Shown: in pieces, positions 9,407 to 18,644 of the stretch
Position numbering within the stretch: position 1 is the stretch's first letter
How the letters are laid out: every line of letters starts with the position of its first letter
DNA from: an uncultured Bacteroidales bacterium
GTDB taxonomy: Bacteria > Bacteroidota > Bacteroidia > Bacteroidales > UBA932
Assembly (NCBI GenBank): GCA_946055165.1
Contig: CAMGFA010000018.1
Span: 1-38,989 of the forward strand
Length of the DNA: 38,989 bases
Reading direction: 5' to 3'
Made by a program: the position numbers and the translations under genes
Notes under the pieces: generated by a model
What the model saw: only the letters and a program-made list of their open reading frames with translations
Database searches by the model: none
What the model was told of the DNA's origin: nothing

Positions 9407-10112
9407 AATCCATTGCGATGGTAGCTAATCCCATCAATACCAAATTATTAACTACAAACACAGAATTCTTGGTAAGACGCGAGAAATAATTCGCGTCTCC
9501 CCCCGTAAATACAATTACGCTTTCAGGATTCTGCGCAATGTAGCCGTCAACTTCAAACTTTATGCCTTGAAGCACACCCGCTTCTATTCCGCTGAGCGTA
9601 GAAGTACCCAACTGAATGTCCTCTTTGGGTGTGTTTGCCAAAGGCAGGGACCTGGCATAGCGGTTCACAGCCTTGAGCCTGGTCCTCAGACCCAAAGACA
9701 CGTTTCCTCCCCTGTAATTTCCGTCTCTGGAGATGAAATCTATGGAAAGAGTCGTTCCAAAGTCGAAAAGCAGGCATTCCTTTCCCTGGAAAAGCCTGCG
9801 GACCGCTATAATTCCCGCAGCCCTGTCTGGACTAAGGTACTCAGGCAGCTGATAGGCTCTGAAAAGGGCCTGATTGCTGGTATTGATGAGTACGAAGCGC
9901 TTGCATATTCCTGCAAGAAACTCCTCGTCCTGTTTGGAAAGGTCTCTGACTGTGGCCATTACAAAGACTTCGGGCTTTTCCTTCTCCACCAGGGCAGAAA
10001 TGAATTCAATGAATTTCTCTCCCTGGTAGCGGACTGTTTTTCCGAGAGTGTTTCCCTCGGACCAAGCCGCTTTCAGAGCGGTGTTACCCATTTCAATCAA
10101 TAAATTGGCCAT
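9393..10112 (-). CDS. coaX: Type III pantothenate kinase
   Basis: CoaX phosphorylates pantothenate, the first step of coenzyme A synthesis, and is the feedback-insensitive type. The acetate/sugar-kinase-like fold is shown by the phosphate loop EMGNT (residues 7-11), FDFGTTLSIDF around 115-125, GGNVSLGLRTRLKAV, SGIEAGVLQGI and TGGDA. The length of 239 residues fits. Two usual residues differ: the Asp of the DxGNT loop is Glu 7, and the proline in the GGxIxPG loop is Leu. The rest is intact, so it is probably functional. A good promoter lies just ahead (10127-10157). The 3' end overlaps the barrel-protein gene by 14 bp. Confidence 0.9.
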   Translation of the reverse strand: MANLLIEMGNTALKAAWSEGNTLGKTVRYQGEKFIEFISALVEKEKPEVFVMATVRDLSKQDEEFLAGICKRFVLINTSNQALFRAYQLPEYLSPDRAAGIIAVRRLFQGKECLLFDFGTTLSIDFISRDGNYRGGNVSLGLRTRLKAVNRYARSLPLANTPKEDIQLGTSTLSGIEAGVLQGIKFEVDGYIAQNPESVIVFTGGDANYFSRLTKNSVFVVNNLVLMGLATIAMDYEKD

Positions 10113-10126
10113 AAATTATCAGCCCG

Positions 10127-10157
10127 CAAATTTATAAAATTATTGTTACTTCTTCAA
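10127..10157 (-). promoter_or_regulatory. Bacteroidota-type promoter for coaX operon
   Basis: Read on the minus strand, TAAATTTG (bases 10134-10127) matches the -7 consensus TAnnTTTG, and CTTG (TTG at 10157-10155) stands for the -33 box with a 20-base spacer. The implied leader before the coaX ATG is only about 8 bases. It would drive coaX, the barrel gene, the TPR gene and lptC. Confidence 0.6.
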
Positions 10158-10175
10158 GACCCACGCTCCAAATGT

Positions 10176-13100
10176 TTAATTCTGCAATTTCTTGAGGCAG
10201 GAAAGAGCCTGAGCGGTGGAGTTAATTCCTCTCGTAATGATTTTGAGTTTTCCCTCGCTCTGTTTGAGAGTAAAAGGGGAGTTGTTGTTCACCCTTTCCA
10301 AAACCTTGGCAAAAACATCAGACGTATAATACGAGGACATTGAATTTGCAATAAAGAAGCATATGAACATTCCGTTCTTTATGATAATCTTTTCAAATCC
10401 GAGTTTTTCGCCCAGATTTCTGATTTTTACAATATTGAAAAGATTGTCCACTTCCTGCGGGCACTGCCCGAAGCGGTCTTGCAACTGACTGTAAAGCCTG
10501 TCTATCTCCTTTTCCCCGCCCATAGAGTCCAGTTGCTTGTAAATCCTTATCTTTTCGGCAGATATGTCAATGTAATAATCAGGGATAAGTGCTTCCTGAT
10601 CGGTTTCTATACTGCAATCGGAAGTGAATTTCTGCCTTCCTCCGCTCAGCTGAATACCAGTCTCCATTCCAAGTTCCTCCATAGCTTCGGCCAGAATCTT
10701 CTGATAAGTTTCGTAACCCATGTCCATAATGAAACCGCTTTGCTCAGCTCCCAAAAGATTGCCCGCACCGCGGATGTCCAAATCCTGCATGGCGATGTTG
10801 AAACCGCTGCCCAGGTCGGAGAACTCTTCAATGGCCTTGAGACGCTTGCGCGCATCGTCCGTTATGCTCACAAGCGGAGGAACAATGAGATAGCAGAAGG
10901 CTTTCTTGTTGCTGCGCCCGACCCTTCCCCTCAACTGGTGCAAATCGCTCAGACCTATGTTCTGGGCCTGGTTTATCAGAATGGTGTTGGCGTTCGGTAT
11001 GTCGAGACCGTTTTCTATGATGGTAGTGCACAGAAGCAGGTCATACTCCCCGTTGATGAAGTCCAGCATCTTGTTTTCCAATTCTTTGGGAGCCATCTGC
11101 CCGTGAGCTATGCATATTCTCATGTCCGGTACAAGCCTGTGCAGGATTTCCGCAATGCTGTCGAGCTGCTCCACCCTGTTGTGCAGGAAGAAAATCTGCC
11201 CTCCGCGCTTGAGTTCGTACTCGAGAATGGACTTTATTTCCTTTTCCTTGAACAGGATGATTTCCGTCTGCACAGGGATGCGATTCGGCGGGGGAGTGTT
11301 GATTATGCTCAAATCTCTGGCTCCGAGCAGGGAGAACTGCAGGGTTCGCGGAATAGGTGTAGCACTCAAGGTAAGAGTGTCTATATTGCTCTGCAATTGC
11401 CTCAACTTTTCTTTGGCCGATACGCCGAATTTCTGCTCCTCGTCTATAATGAGCAAGCCTAAGTCCTTGAATTCAAATTCTTTGGACAGAATCTTATGAG
11501 TGCCTATAAGAATGTCTATCTTCCCTTCGGCCAGATCTTTCTTTATCTGGCTCAAATCTTTTGCGCTGCGGAGACGGCTCACATAATCCACCCTGCACGG
11601 GAAGTTTGCAAGACGTGAACTGAAGGTGTTGTAGTGCTGCAGGGCGAGAATTGTGGTAGGAACCAGAACAGCCACTTGCTTTCCGTCGGTTGCCGCCTTG
11701 AATGCCGCGCGCACTGCGATTTCCGTTTTTCCGAAACCCACATCCCCGCAGATAAGCCTGTCCATCGGGGGAGTATCCTCCATATCGCGTTTCACCGCAC
11801 GGGTAGCTTCTTCCTGGTCCGGAGTATCTTCATATATGAAGGACGATTCCAACTCATCCTGCAAGTAGGAATCGGCCGAAAAAGCGAAACCTTTGGAAGC
11901 CTTGCGCTTGGCATAAAGTTGGATGAGTTCCTTGGCAATGTCCTTGACCTTTCTTTTGGTGTTATTCTTGAGCGTGATCCAGGTTTTGGAGCCGAGCTTG
12001 TTTATGCGCGGGGCTTCTCCGTCTTTTGAGCGGAAACGCGATATTTTGTGCAGGCCATGGACCGATACGAACACCACATCTCCGTACTTGTAGGTGAGTT
12101 TAACCACCTCCTTGAATCGGCCCTTGTCGTCCTTTATCCTTACAAGGCCTCCGAATATACCCACTCCGTGGTCGATGTGCACCACATAATCGCCTATATT
12201 GAACGATGCCAAATCGTTGATTGTGAGCTGTTCTGTTTTCTCTACGCTCCTTCTGAGCTGAACCCTCTGGAAGCGCTCGAAAATTTGGTGGTCGGAATAG
12301 TGGCAAAGCTTGTCACATTTGTCGATGAAACCCTCGTGAATGCTCTTGCCCACCACAAATTCGGGCAGATAGCATTTCTCCTCTTCAAGTATTTTGGCAA
12401 TTCTGTCGGCCTGACTGCTTTTTTCGCAGTATATCAGAATCTTGAATCCATTTTCGCTGCGCTGCCTTATATCAGAAGTCAGAAGTTCGAAATTCTTGTT
12501 GAATACCGGCTGTGGATAAATGTCGAAATCTATTGTCCTTGCCTGCAGATTATCGAGCGGACTGTCGAGATAGACCTTCCTGAAAGGTGCAGTGAGAGGG
12601 TAAAAGGCCGATTCCTTATAGAGTTCGCAGGCATCGAGCCAGATAACGCTGTCTTTTGGAAGCAGTTCCAGTATGTTCCTTTCACTGCGGGTACATATTA
12701 TGTTGGATATTATTCCTGCACTCTCGACTTCGCTTTTTGAAAGTTGGGTATTGCAGTCGAAAATATGGATATTTTCTATTTCATCACCCCAGAAAGACAG
12801 GCGGTAGGCCTCATTGTTGGAATATGAGAAGAAATCTATAATGCTGCCGCGAACGGCGAACTGTCCGGGAACGGAAACAAAATCAACCCTTTCGAAACCT
12901 TTGGAAGATAAAGTGTCTATGAGTTTGTCGTAAGGAAATTCCTCTCCCTTGTGAAGAAACAGGGAAGCATCGGCTATTTCTTCCGATGCAGGAATGAGTT
13001 CATCCAAAGCCTGAGGATAGCTTACAACAATGCAATTTTCTCCGGAACGCGCACACTCTATCATTTTCTGTACAGCCGTTGTCCTCTGAACACTCAAAGT

Positions 13101-13361
13101 AGAAAGAAAATTGCTCTTTTCCACTCCTGAAGCAAGATGAGGAAGATAAAAAACCTTATCTCCATCAAGCATATTGTAAAGGTCGGAGCAGCAGTATTCA
13201 GCACTTTCGCTGTCGGGAAGCACCACCAGATGAAAACCATCAAGGGCGCAATGGCTGAGAACAAACCATTTTGCAGAAAAGAAAAGGGAACGGCAGATTA
13301 TGTCCCTGTCTGTTTTGAGGCATTGCAGAAGTTGTTCGCTCGCCTTTTGGTTTACGGTCAT
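10176..13361 (-). CDS. mfd: Transcription-repair coupling factor
   Basis: Mfd releases RNA polymerase stalled at DNA damage and recruits the UvrABC repair proteins. The 1061-residue protein has a UvrB-like N-terminal region, an RNA-polymerase-interaction (CarD-like) domain with FNIGDYVVHIDHGVGIFGG near residue 390, then a RecG-like helicase: Walker A GDVGFGKTE near 537, DEEQKFG near 639, and motif VI QLRGRVGRSNKKAF further on, with a TRCF C-terminal domain. It is slightly shorter than enterobacterial Mfd, as often in this phylum. Its ATG is the left boundary of the AT-rich gap holding the DnaA boxes. It points away from that gap, as the neighbour of an origin should. Confidence 0.97.
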   Translation of the reverse strand: MTVNQKASEQLLQCLKTDRDIICRSLFFSAKWFVLSHCALDGFHLVVLPDSESAEYCCSDLYNMLDGDKVFYLPHLASGVEKSNFLSTLSVQRTTAVQKMIECARSGENCIVVSYPQALDELIPASEEIADASLFLHKGEEFPYDKLIDTLSSKGFERVDFVSVPGQFAVRGSIIDFFSYSNNEAYRLSFWGDEIENIHIFDCNTQLSKSEVESAGIISNIICTRSERNILELLPKDSVIWLDACELYKESAFYPLTAPFRKVYLDSPLDNLQARTIDFDIYPQPVFNKNFELLTSDIRQRSENGFKILIYCEKSSQADRIAKILEEEKCYLPEFVVGKSIHEGFIDKCDKLCHYSDHQIFERFQRVQLRRSVEKTEQLTINDLASFNIGDYVVHIDHGVGIFGGLVRIKDDKGRFKEVVKLTYKYGDVVFVSVHGLHKISRFRSKDGEAPRINKLGSKTWITLKNNTKRKVKDIAKELIQLYAKRKASKGFAFSADSYLQDELESSFIYEDTPDQEEATRAVKRDMEDTPPMDRLICGDVGFGKTEIAVRAAFKAATDGKQVAVLVPTTILALQHYNTFSSRLANFPCRVDYVSRLRSAKDLSQIKKDLAEGKIDILIGTHKILSKEFEFKDLGLLIIDEEQKFGVSAKEKLRQLQSNIDTLTLSATPIPRTLQFSLLGARDLSIINTPPPNRIPVQTEIILFKEKEIKSILEYELKRGGQIFFLHNRVEQLDSIAEILHRLVPDMRICIAHGQMAPKELENKMLDFINGEYDLLLCTTIIENGLDIPNANTILINQAQNIGLSDLHQLRGRVGRSNKKAFCYLIVPPLVSITDDARKRLKAIEEFSDLGSGFNIAMQDLDIRGAGNLLGAEQSGFIMDMGYETYQKILAEAMEELGMETGIQLSGGRQKFTSDCSIETDQEALIPDYYIDISAEKIRIYKQLDSMGGEKEIDRLYSQLQDRFGQCPQEVDNLFNIVKIRNLGEKLGFEKIIIKNGMFICFFIANSMSSYYTSDVFAKVLERVNNNSPFTLKQSEGKLKIITRGINSTAQALSCLKKLQN

Positions 13362-13369
13362 TTTTCTAT

Positions 13370-13600
13370 CAAAAATTGTGGAAAACTCTGTGGAAAACCT
13401 GTTGATTCAGCTGTGGAAAACACGAGCCGAAAACTTATCCACATTTTATTCTACAAGTTATCAACATTCAATTAAAAATTTTCCAAAGCCTAATTTATTG
13501 AGTATCAGCAGTCTTTTTGACTTTTCCACATTTCCACACTTAATTACAATAAAAACAAATAAATAAATAATTGACTATATTTGTATGTTTTTGTAAAAAG
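13370..13600. other. oriC: Candidate chromosomal replication origin (oriC)
   Basis: The gap between divergent mfd and ruvB holds a dense cluster of DnaA-box-like 9-mers (consensus TTWTNCACA). On the plus strand: TTATCCACA at 13435-13443 (perfect), TTATCAACA at 13458-13466, TTTTCCACA at 13522-13530 and ATTTCCACA at 13530-13538. On the minus strand: TTTTCCACA at 13377-13385, 13389-13397 and 13412-13420. Weaker matches lie at 13400-13408 and 13479-13487. The last boxes are followed by about 45 bases (13539-13583) that are almost all A and T, a natural unwinding element. Genes diverge from the gap on both sides, and two parS sites lie 8-9 kb away. That DnaA binds such clusters is established; that this is the origin is inference. 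Confidence 0.72.
13576..13583 (+). promoter_or_regulatory. Likely -7 box of ruvB promoter
   Basis: TATATTTG matches the Bacteroidota -7 consensus TAnnTTTG and lies 24 bases before the chosen ruvB ATG. No clear TTTG stands at the -33 position, where the sequence is an AT-rich run, so this is half a promoter. It also overlaps the predicted unwinding region of the origin. Confidence 0.45.
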
Positions 13601-13607
13601 CGATGCA

Positions 13608-14630
13608 ATGCCGGACTTCAACCCTCATAAGGCAATCGAGAACAAAGATAAGGATTTGGATGGAATTATACGTCCTCAGGACCTGGGAAATTTCACAGGA
13701 CAGAGGGAGATAGTTTCCAATCTGAAGATTTATATCCAGGCCGCAAAGTTGAGAGGGGAGTCTCTCGACCACACGCTCTTCCACGGCCCTCCGGGTCTTG
13801 GAAAGACTACGCTTGCCCATATCATTGCCAACGAGATGGGGGTTAATCTCAAAATCACTTCCGGTCCTGTTCTTGACAAACCGGGAGATCTGGCCGGCCT
13901 TCTTACATCTCTGGAGAGCGGTGACGTACTCTTTATAGATGAAATCCATCGTCTCAGCCCCGAAGTCGAAGAATATCTTTACTCCGCAATGGAGGATTTT
14001 GTGATAGACATAATGTTGGACAAGGGGCCGGGAGCAAGATCTGTCCGTATCAATCTCAATCCTTTCACCCTTGTGGGTGCAACCACGCGCAGCGGTCTTC
14101 TGACAGCTCCTTTGCGGGCCCGATTCGGCATTACCTGCGCTCTGGAATACTACGATGTTACGGACCTTATGCATATAGTCTGCCGCAGCGCATCCATACT
14201 CAAGGTGGACATAGATGAAGAGGCCGCAAAGGAGATTGCATTGCGCAGTCGCGGAACGCCGCGTATAGCCAACGCCCTGCTTAGAAGGGTGAGGGATTTC
14301 GCCCAGGTTATGGCCGATGGGCGCATCACTCTGGAAATAGCGCGTTATGCTTTGAACAAACTCAAGATAGACACCCGGGGTCTGGACAGTATAGACAACA
14401 AGATTCTCGGCGCCATTATAAACAATTTCAAGGGCGGTCCGGTAGGAGCCAATACCATTGCCACGGCAATAGGGGAGGACCAGGGCACTTTTGAAGAGGT
14501 TTATGAACCTTTCCTCATAAAGGAAGGTTTCATTGTGCGTACACAGCGGGGCAGGGTAGCCACAGACCTTGCATATCGTCATTTGGGAATTGATCCTGTG
14601 GCGAAAGCGGGGGAGCCGTCATTGTTTTAA
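13608..14630 (+). CDS. ruvB: Holliday junction branch-migration ATPase RuvB
   Basis: RuvB is the hexameric motor that, with RuvA, drives branch migration of Holliday junctions. From the ATG at 13608 the protein is 340 residues, the family norm. It has Walker A GPPGLGKT (residues 60-67), Walker B DEIH (111-114), the sensor region GATTRSGLL, and the C-terminal winged helix ending [21 protein letters not shown] longer frame begins at a TTG at 13581, but that TTG is part of the promoter box and the extra nine residues do not resemble RuvB, so the ATG is preferred. ruvA is separate, 7 kb downstream. sdhA follows after 32 bp. Confidence 0.97.
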   Translation: MPDFNPHKAIENKDKDLDGIIRPQDLGNFTGQREIVSNLKIYIQAAKLRGESLDHTLFHGPPGLGKTTLAHIIANEMGVNLKITSGPVLDKPGDLAGLLTSLESGDVLFIDEIHRLSPEVEEYLYSAMEDFVIDIMLDKGPGARSVRINLNPFTLVGATTRSGLLTAPLRARFGITCALEYYDVTDLMHIVCRSASILKVDIDEEAAKEIALRSRGTPRIANALLRRVRDFAQVMADGRITLEIARYALNKLKIDTRGLDSIDNKILGAIINNFKGGPVGANTIATAIGEDQGTFEEVYEPFLIKEGFIVRTQRGRVATDLAYRHLGIDPVAKAGEPSLF

Positions 14631-14662
14631 GGAAAGTAAATCATATTAATCATATAGATAAA

Positions 14663-16609
14663 ATGGCAGATAAATTAATCTCAAAAATTCCTGACGGACC
14701 ATTGGCCGAAAAATGGACCAAGCACAAGTCAGAAATCCATCTTGTCAGCCCGAACAACAAGAGAAAACTGGACATCATCGTAGTCGGTACCGGTCTCGGT
14801 GGCGCATCGGCCGCTGCCACTCTCGGCGAACTCGGTTACAATGTGAAGGTTTTCTGCATCAGCGACTCTCCACGCCGCGCACACTCCATTGCGGCCCAGG
14901 GAGGTATCAATGCTGCCAAGAACTATCAGAACGACAACGATTCCATCTATCGTTTGTTCTATGACACAATCAAAGGCGGCGACTACCGTTCCCGTGAAGC
15001 CAATGTTTATCGTTTGGCAGAGGTGAGCGCTGCAATCATCGACCAGTGCGCAGCACAGGGCGTTCCTTTTGCCCGTGAATACGGCGGATACCTCTCCAAC
15101 CGTTCTTTCGGTGGTGTTCAGGTGAGCCGTACCTTCTATGCAAGAGGCCAAACCGGACAGCAGCTTCTTCTTGGAGCCTATGCTGCCCTCAACCGCCAGA
15201 TTGCTGCCGGAACAGTAAAGAGCTACCCTCGCTACGAGATGCTCGACCTTGTTCTTGTAAACGGTGAAGCCAAGGGTATAATTGCCCGCAACCTCGTGAC
15301 AGGTCAGTTGGAGCGTTTCGGTGCCCACGCCGTAATCATTGCAACCGGCGGATATGGAAATACTTATTTCCTCTCCACCAATGCCATGAACAGCAATGGT
15401 TCTGCTGCTGTACAGTGCTGGAAGAAAGGTGCTTACTTTGCAAACCCTTGCTTTGCGCAGATCCACCCGACCTGTATTCCTGTACACGGCGACCAGCAGT
15501 GCAAACTCACCCTTATGAGTGAATCGCTGCGTAACGACGGCCGTATATGGGTACCTAAGAAACTTGAGGATGTTGAAAGACTCCGCAAGCACGAAATCAA
15601 AGCCAGCCAGATTCCAGAGGAGGACAGGGACTACTATCTCGAGCGCCGTTATCCTGCATTCGGAAACCTTGTACCTCGTGACGTGGCTTCGCGTGCTGCA
15701 AAGGAAAGGTGCGATGCCGGCTTCGGTGTAAATGAGACCGGAAAGGCCGTGTTCCTTGATTTCTCCGATGCAATCAACCGTCTGGGACATCAGAAGGTGG
15801 CTGAGCGTTACGGCAACCTTTTCGAAATGTATGAGAAAATCACCGCTTCTTCTCCATGGGAGGAGCCTATGATGATTTATCCGGCAATTCACTACACAAT
15901 GGGAGGTATTTGGGTTGACTACAACCTTGAAACAACCATTCCGGGCCTTTATGCAATAGGTGAAGCCAACTTCTCAGATCATGGTGGAAACCGACTGGGA
16001 GCTTCTGCCCTTATGCAGGGTCTGGCCGACGGTTACTTCATTGTCCCTGTTACAATAGGTGACTACCTTTCCAAGAAGTTCGCAGACCCTAAAACCAATA
16101 CTGAAACCAAGGAATTTGCCGATGCCGAAAATGCAGTTCAGGAACGTATAGACCGTCTCTTTGCCATCAATGGAACTGAGAGCGTGGATTCCATCCACAA
16201 GAAACTCGGCCACATTATGTGGGAATATGTTGGTATGGCACGCGATGAGGAAGGCCTTAAGAAGGCTATCGTGGAGATAGAGAAACTTCAGAAGCATTTC
16301 TATGAGAATGTGAAGGTTACCGGCAATCAGCACGAGTTCAACCAGGAACTTGAAAAGGCTCTCCGTCTGGAAGATTTCTTTGAAATCGGTAAACTTATGG
16401 CCCGTGATGCTCTCGAAAGGAAAGAGTCTTGCGGTGGTCACTTCCGTGTAGAAAGCCAGACAGAGGAAGGTGAAGCCAAGCGCGACGACAAGAACTTTAT
16501 GTATGTTGCAGCCTGGGAGTACAAGGGTGAAGGTGTAGAGCCTGAACTCCACAAAGAGCCTCTCAAGTACGAATTTATTGAAGTGAAAACGAGAAACTAC
16601 AAAGACTAA
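14663..16609 (+). CDS. sdhA: Succinate dehydrogenase/fumarate reductase flavoprotein subunit
   Basis: This subunit binds FAD covalently and carries the dicarboxylate active site; in anaerobic Bacteroidales it mostly works as fumarate reductase (frdA), in others as succinate dehydrogenase. The 648-residue protein has the dinucleotide fold [15 protein letters not shown] near residues 40-54, the flavinylation region [14 protein letters not shown] near 72-85, [20 protein letters not shown], the catalytic-arginine region [22 protein letters not shown] and [13 protein letters not shown]. All are complete. sdhB follows 4 bp downstream. The usual partner gene upstream, the cytochrome b membrane subunit, is missing: only 32 bp separate this gene from ruvB. 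Confidence 0.97.
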   Translation: MADKLISKIPDGPLAEKWTKHKSEIHLVSPNNKRKLDIIVVGTGLGGASAAATLGELGYNVKVFCISDSPRRAHSIAAQGGINAAKNYQNDNDSIYRLFYDTIKGGDYRSREANVYRLAEVSAAIIDQCAAQGVPFAREYGGYLSNRSFGGVQVSRTFYARGQTGQQLLLGAYAALNRQIAAGTVKSYPRYEMLDLVLVNGEAKGIIARNLVTGQLERFGAHAVIIATGGYGNTYFLSTNAMNSNGSAAVQCWKKGAYFANPCFAQIHPTCIPVHGDQQCKLTLMSESLRNDGRIWVPKKLEDVERLRKHEIKASQIPEEDRDYYLERRYPAFGNLVPRDVASRAAKERCDAGFGVNETGKAVFLDFSDAINRLGHQKVAERYGNLFEMYEKITASSPWEEPMMIYPAIHYTMGGIWVDYNLETTIPGLYAIGEANFSDHGGNRLGASALMQGLADGYFIVPVTIGDYLSKKFADPKTNTETKEFADAENAVQERIDRLFAINGTESVDSIHKKLGHIMWEYVGMARDEEGLKKAIVEIEKLQKHFYENVKVTGNQHEFNQELEKALRLEDFFEIGKLMARDALERKESCGGHFRVESQTEEGEAKRDDKNFMYVAAWEYKGEGVEPELHKEPLKYEFIEVKTRNYKD

Positions 16610-16613
16610 AGCA

Positions 16614-17393
16614 ATGGAATTCAATCTTAAAATATGGCGTCAGAAGAACGCCAAGGTCAAGGGACATTTCGAGACCTACCACATAGAAGGTATTGAGGAG
16701 GACGCTTCCTTCCTCGAGATGCTCGACATTCTCAATGAGCAGCTTATTTCTCAGGGCAACGATCCTGTTGCAGTTGAGAGAGGTTGCCAGAGCAGCGGTC
16801 CTGTTTCTTTCGACCACGATTGCCGCGAGGGTATTTGCGGTGCCTGCTCTTTGTATATCGACGGTCGTGCTCACGGTCCCGACGATCACGTTACCACCTG
16901 TCAGCTATTTATGAGGCATTTCAAGAATGGAGCTACCATTACTGTTGAGCCTTTCAGAAGTGCTGCATTCCCTGTAATAAAGGACCTTGTTGTTGACCGC
17001 AGGGCTTTTGACAAGATTCTCCAGGCCGGCGGATTCATCTCCGTGAATACCGGATCGGCTCAGGATGCCAATACTCTGCTCATACCTCACGACAAGGCCG
17101 AGGAAAGTATGGATGCTGCTGCCTGTGTGGGCTGTGGAGCCTGTGTTGCCACTTGCAAGAACGGATCGGCAATGCTTTTTGTTGCAGCCAGAGTCAGCTC
17201 TCTCGCACTGCTCCCTCAGGGCAGGCCTGAAGCTAAGCGCAGGGCAAAAGCCATGGTTGCCAAGATGGACGAACTTGGCTTCGGTAATTGCACAAACACC
17301 CGAGCTTGTGAGCTCGAGTGTCCTAAGGGTATATCAGTTCAGCATATCGCCCGCCTCAACAGGGAATTCCTCAAGGCCAAGTTCTCTGACTAA
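16614..17393 (+). CDS. sdhB: Succinate dehydrogenase/fumarate reductase iron-sulfur subunit
   Basis: The iron-sulfur subunit passes electrons between the flavoprotein and the membrane quinone site. In 259 residues it shows a plant-type 2Fe-2S site (Cys 70, 75, 78 and 96, in [12 protein letters not shown] and TTCQL), a 4Fe-4S site (Cys 171, 174, 177 with 181, [11 protein letters not shown]) and a third cluster motif (Cys 226, 232, 236, in [15 protein letters not shown]). This is the Bacteroidota/epsilon-type arrangement. It starts 4 bp after sdhA. Its TAA stop overlaps the stop codon of the converging hflX gene, with no hairpin between them. No membrane-anchor gene follows. Confidence 0.97.
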   Translation: MEFNLKIWRQKNAKVKGHFETYHIEGIEEDASFLEMLDILNEQLISQGNDPVAVERGCQSSGPVSFDHDCREGICGACSLYIDGRAHGPDDHVTTCQLFMRHFKNGATITVEPFRSAAFPVIKDLVVDRRAFDKILQAGGFISVNTGSAQDANTLLIPHDKAEESMDAAACVGCGACVATCKNGSAMLFVAARVSSLALLPQGRPEAKRRAKAMVAKMDELGFGNCTNTRACELECPKGISVQHIARLNREFLKAKFSD

Positions 17394-18580
17394 TAGAGGA
17401 AATTATTGAAAGGGTAACGCCCTGCATGAATCTCCGCAACCATTTTGTAAATGTCGTTGCGGAGTTTTTCTATGTTGATTTTCTCCTTTGCCGAAATAAA
17501 GATGCAAGGGGCTTTTTCGCTTGCTATCCAGCTGTTCTTGAGCTCATCCAAACTCCTGTTGTTCTTGTTTTTAGGTTCAAGTGAGAACTCGTCGTACGGC
17601 TCGTAGGTGTAGCTGTCTATTTTGTTGAAAACCACATATACAGGTTTGTTTCCTGCTCCTATGTCTTCAAGGGTTTTCTCCACTATTGCCATCTGTTCTT
17701 CGAAGTCTGGGGCACAGATGTCAACCACGTGGAGGAGGATGTCGGCTTCACGCACTTCGTCGAGGGTGCTTTTGAAGGCCTCTATGAGTTGGGTAGGCAG
17801 TTTTCTTATAAATCCTACAGTGTCGCTCAGAAGGAAAGGAACATTTTCTATCACTACTTTGCGTACGGTAGTGTCCAAAGTTGCAAAGAGTTTGTTCTCT
17901 GCAAACACTTCGGACTTTGCGAGCATGTTCATTATGGTAGATTTACCCACATTCGTATAGCCTACAAGCGCCAGACGGACCATATTGCCGCGGTTTCCCC
18001 TTTGGGTTGCCATCTGCTTGTCCACTTTCTTAAGCTGCTCTTTAAGGCGTGTTATACGTTCTTTGACTATACGTCTGTCCACTTCTATCTGGGTTTCTCC
18101 CATACCGCCTCTGGTACCGCGACCGCCGCGCTGCCTTTCGAGGTGGGTCCACATGCCTGCCAGTCGTGGAAGCATATAGTTGTAACGGGCAAGTTCCACC
18201 TGCATTTTAGCATAGGAAGTCTGTGCCCTTTGTGCAAATATTTCCAGAATGAGACTTGTACGGTCTATAATGGCGCTGCATTTGACGATTTTTTCGATAT
18301 TGCGCTGCTGCATGCCGCTCAGTTCATCATCGAAGATCACATAGTTTATTGAGTTTTCTTCACAGTAGTTTGCAATTTCTTCGAGCTTTCCGCTGCGTAT
18401 ATATGTTGCATTGTCCGGGCGGTCCACCCTCTGAAGAAATTTCCTGTCGCCCTGAACTCCGGCTGTTTCGGCCAGAAATTCAAGTTCGTCGAGGTATTCC
18501 CTCACTTTTCTTTCTTCATCCTGCGGGCGTATTATACCCACAAATACAGCTGTTTCAATTTTTTCCTGCATAGATTTCAT
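17390..18580 (-). CDS. hflX: GTPase HflX
   Basis: HflX is a ribosome-associated GTPase that can split stalled or hibernating ribosomes under stress. The 396-residue protein has the N-terminal HflX domain with the glycine-rich [20 protein letters not shown] (151-170) and a coiled helical stretch, followed by the G domain: G1 GYTNVGKST (207-215), G2 around TLDTT, G3 DTVGF, and G4 NKID. The C-terminal part is short. The start may instead be the Met at residue 4, which would give 393 residues. It lies downstream of tonB on the same strand with a strong hairpin 8 bp ahead of its start, and overlaps the end of sdhB by 4 bases from the opposite strand. Confidence 0.95.
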   Translation of the reverse strand: MKSMQEKIETAVFVGIIRPQDEERKVREYLDELEFLAETAGVQGDRKFLQRVDRPDNATYIRSGKLEEIANYCEENSINYVIFDDELSGMQQRNIEKIVKCSAIIDRTSLILEIFAQRAQTSYAKMQVELARYNYMLPRLAGMWTHLERQRGGRGTRGGMGETQIEVDRRIVKERITRLKEQLKKVDKQMATQRGNRGNMVRLALVGYTNVGKSTIMNMLAKSEVFAENKLFATLDTTVRKVVIENVPFLLSDTVGFIRKLPTQLIEAFKSTLDEVREADILLHVVDICAPDFEEQMAIVEKTLEDIGAGNKPVYVVFNKIDSYTYEPYDEFSLEPKNKNNRSLDELKNSWIASEKAPCIFISAKEKINIEKLRNDIYKMVAEIHAGRYPFNNFLY

Positions 18581-18587
18581 ATAAATA

Positions 18588-18624
18588 TCCGGCCTTCTGG
18601 CGCTTATACGCCATAGAGGCCGGA
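18588..18624 (-). terminator. Inverted repeat between tonB and hflX, probable tonB terminator
   Basis: TCCGGCCT with TGGCG, a 6-base loop, then CGCCA with AGGCCGGA form a long GC-rich stem with a small internal mismatch. On the minus strand it follows the tonB stop by about 20 bases and is followed by TATTTATATG, which is T-rich but not a clean T-run. It could be a weak or attenuating terminator, or structure in the hflX leader. Confidence 0.5.
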
Positions 18625-18644
18625 CTTTATGAGCATTTTACTGA

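Noticed and set aside
12511..12519. Isolated perfect DnaA box (TGTGGATAA) inside mfd; another at 28623-28631 in dnaE
   Set aside because: Each is single and within coding sequence with no AT-rich partner region; not counted as part of an origin, though the mfd copy is under 1 kb from the candidate.
13581..13607. Upstream TTG start for ruvB adding nine residues
   Set aside because: The TTG is the last part of the -7 promoter box and the extra residues do not match RuvB.
13575..15892. Long minus-strand frames opposite ruvB and sdhA (335 and 387 residues)
   Set aside because: Both lie antisense to complete, well-known genes and show no domain; they are shadows of codon bias.
17721..17736. CCACGTGG core in hflX that resembles a parS site
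   Set aside because: Only the central 8 bases and a few outer ones match (about 11 of 16), with both arms broken, so it is probably chance.
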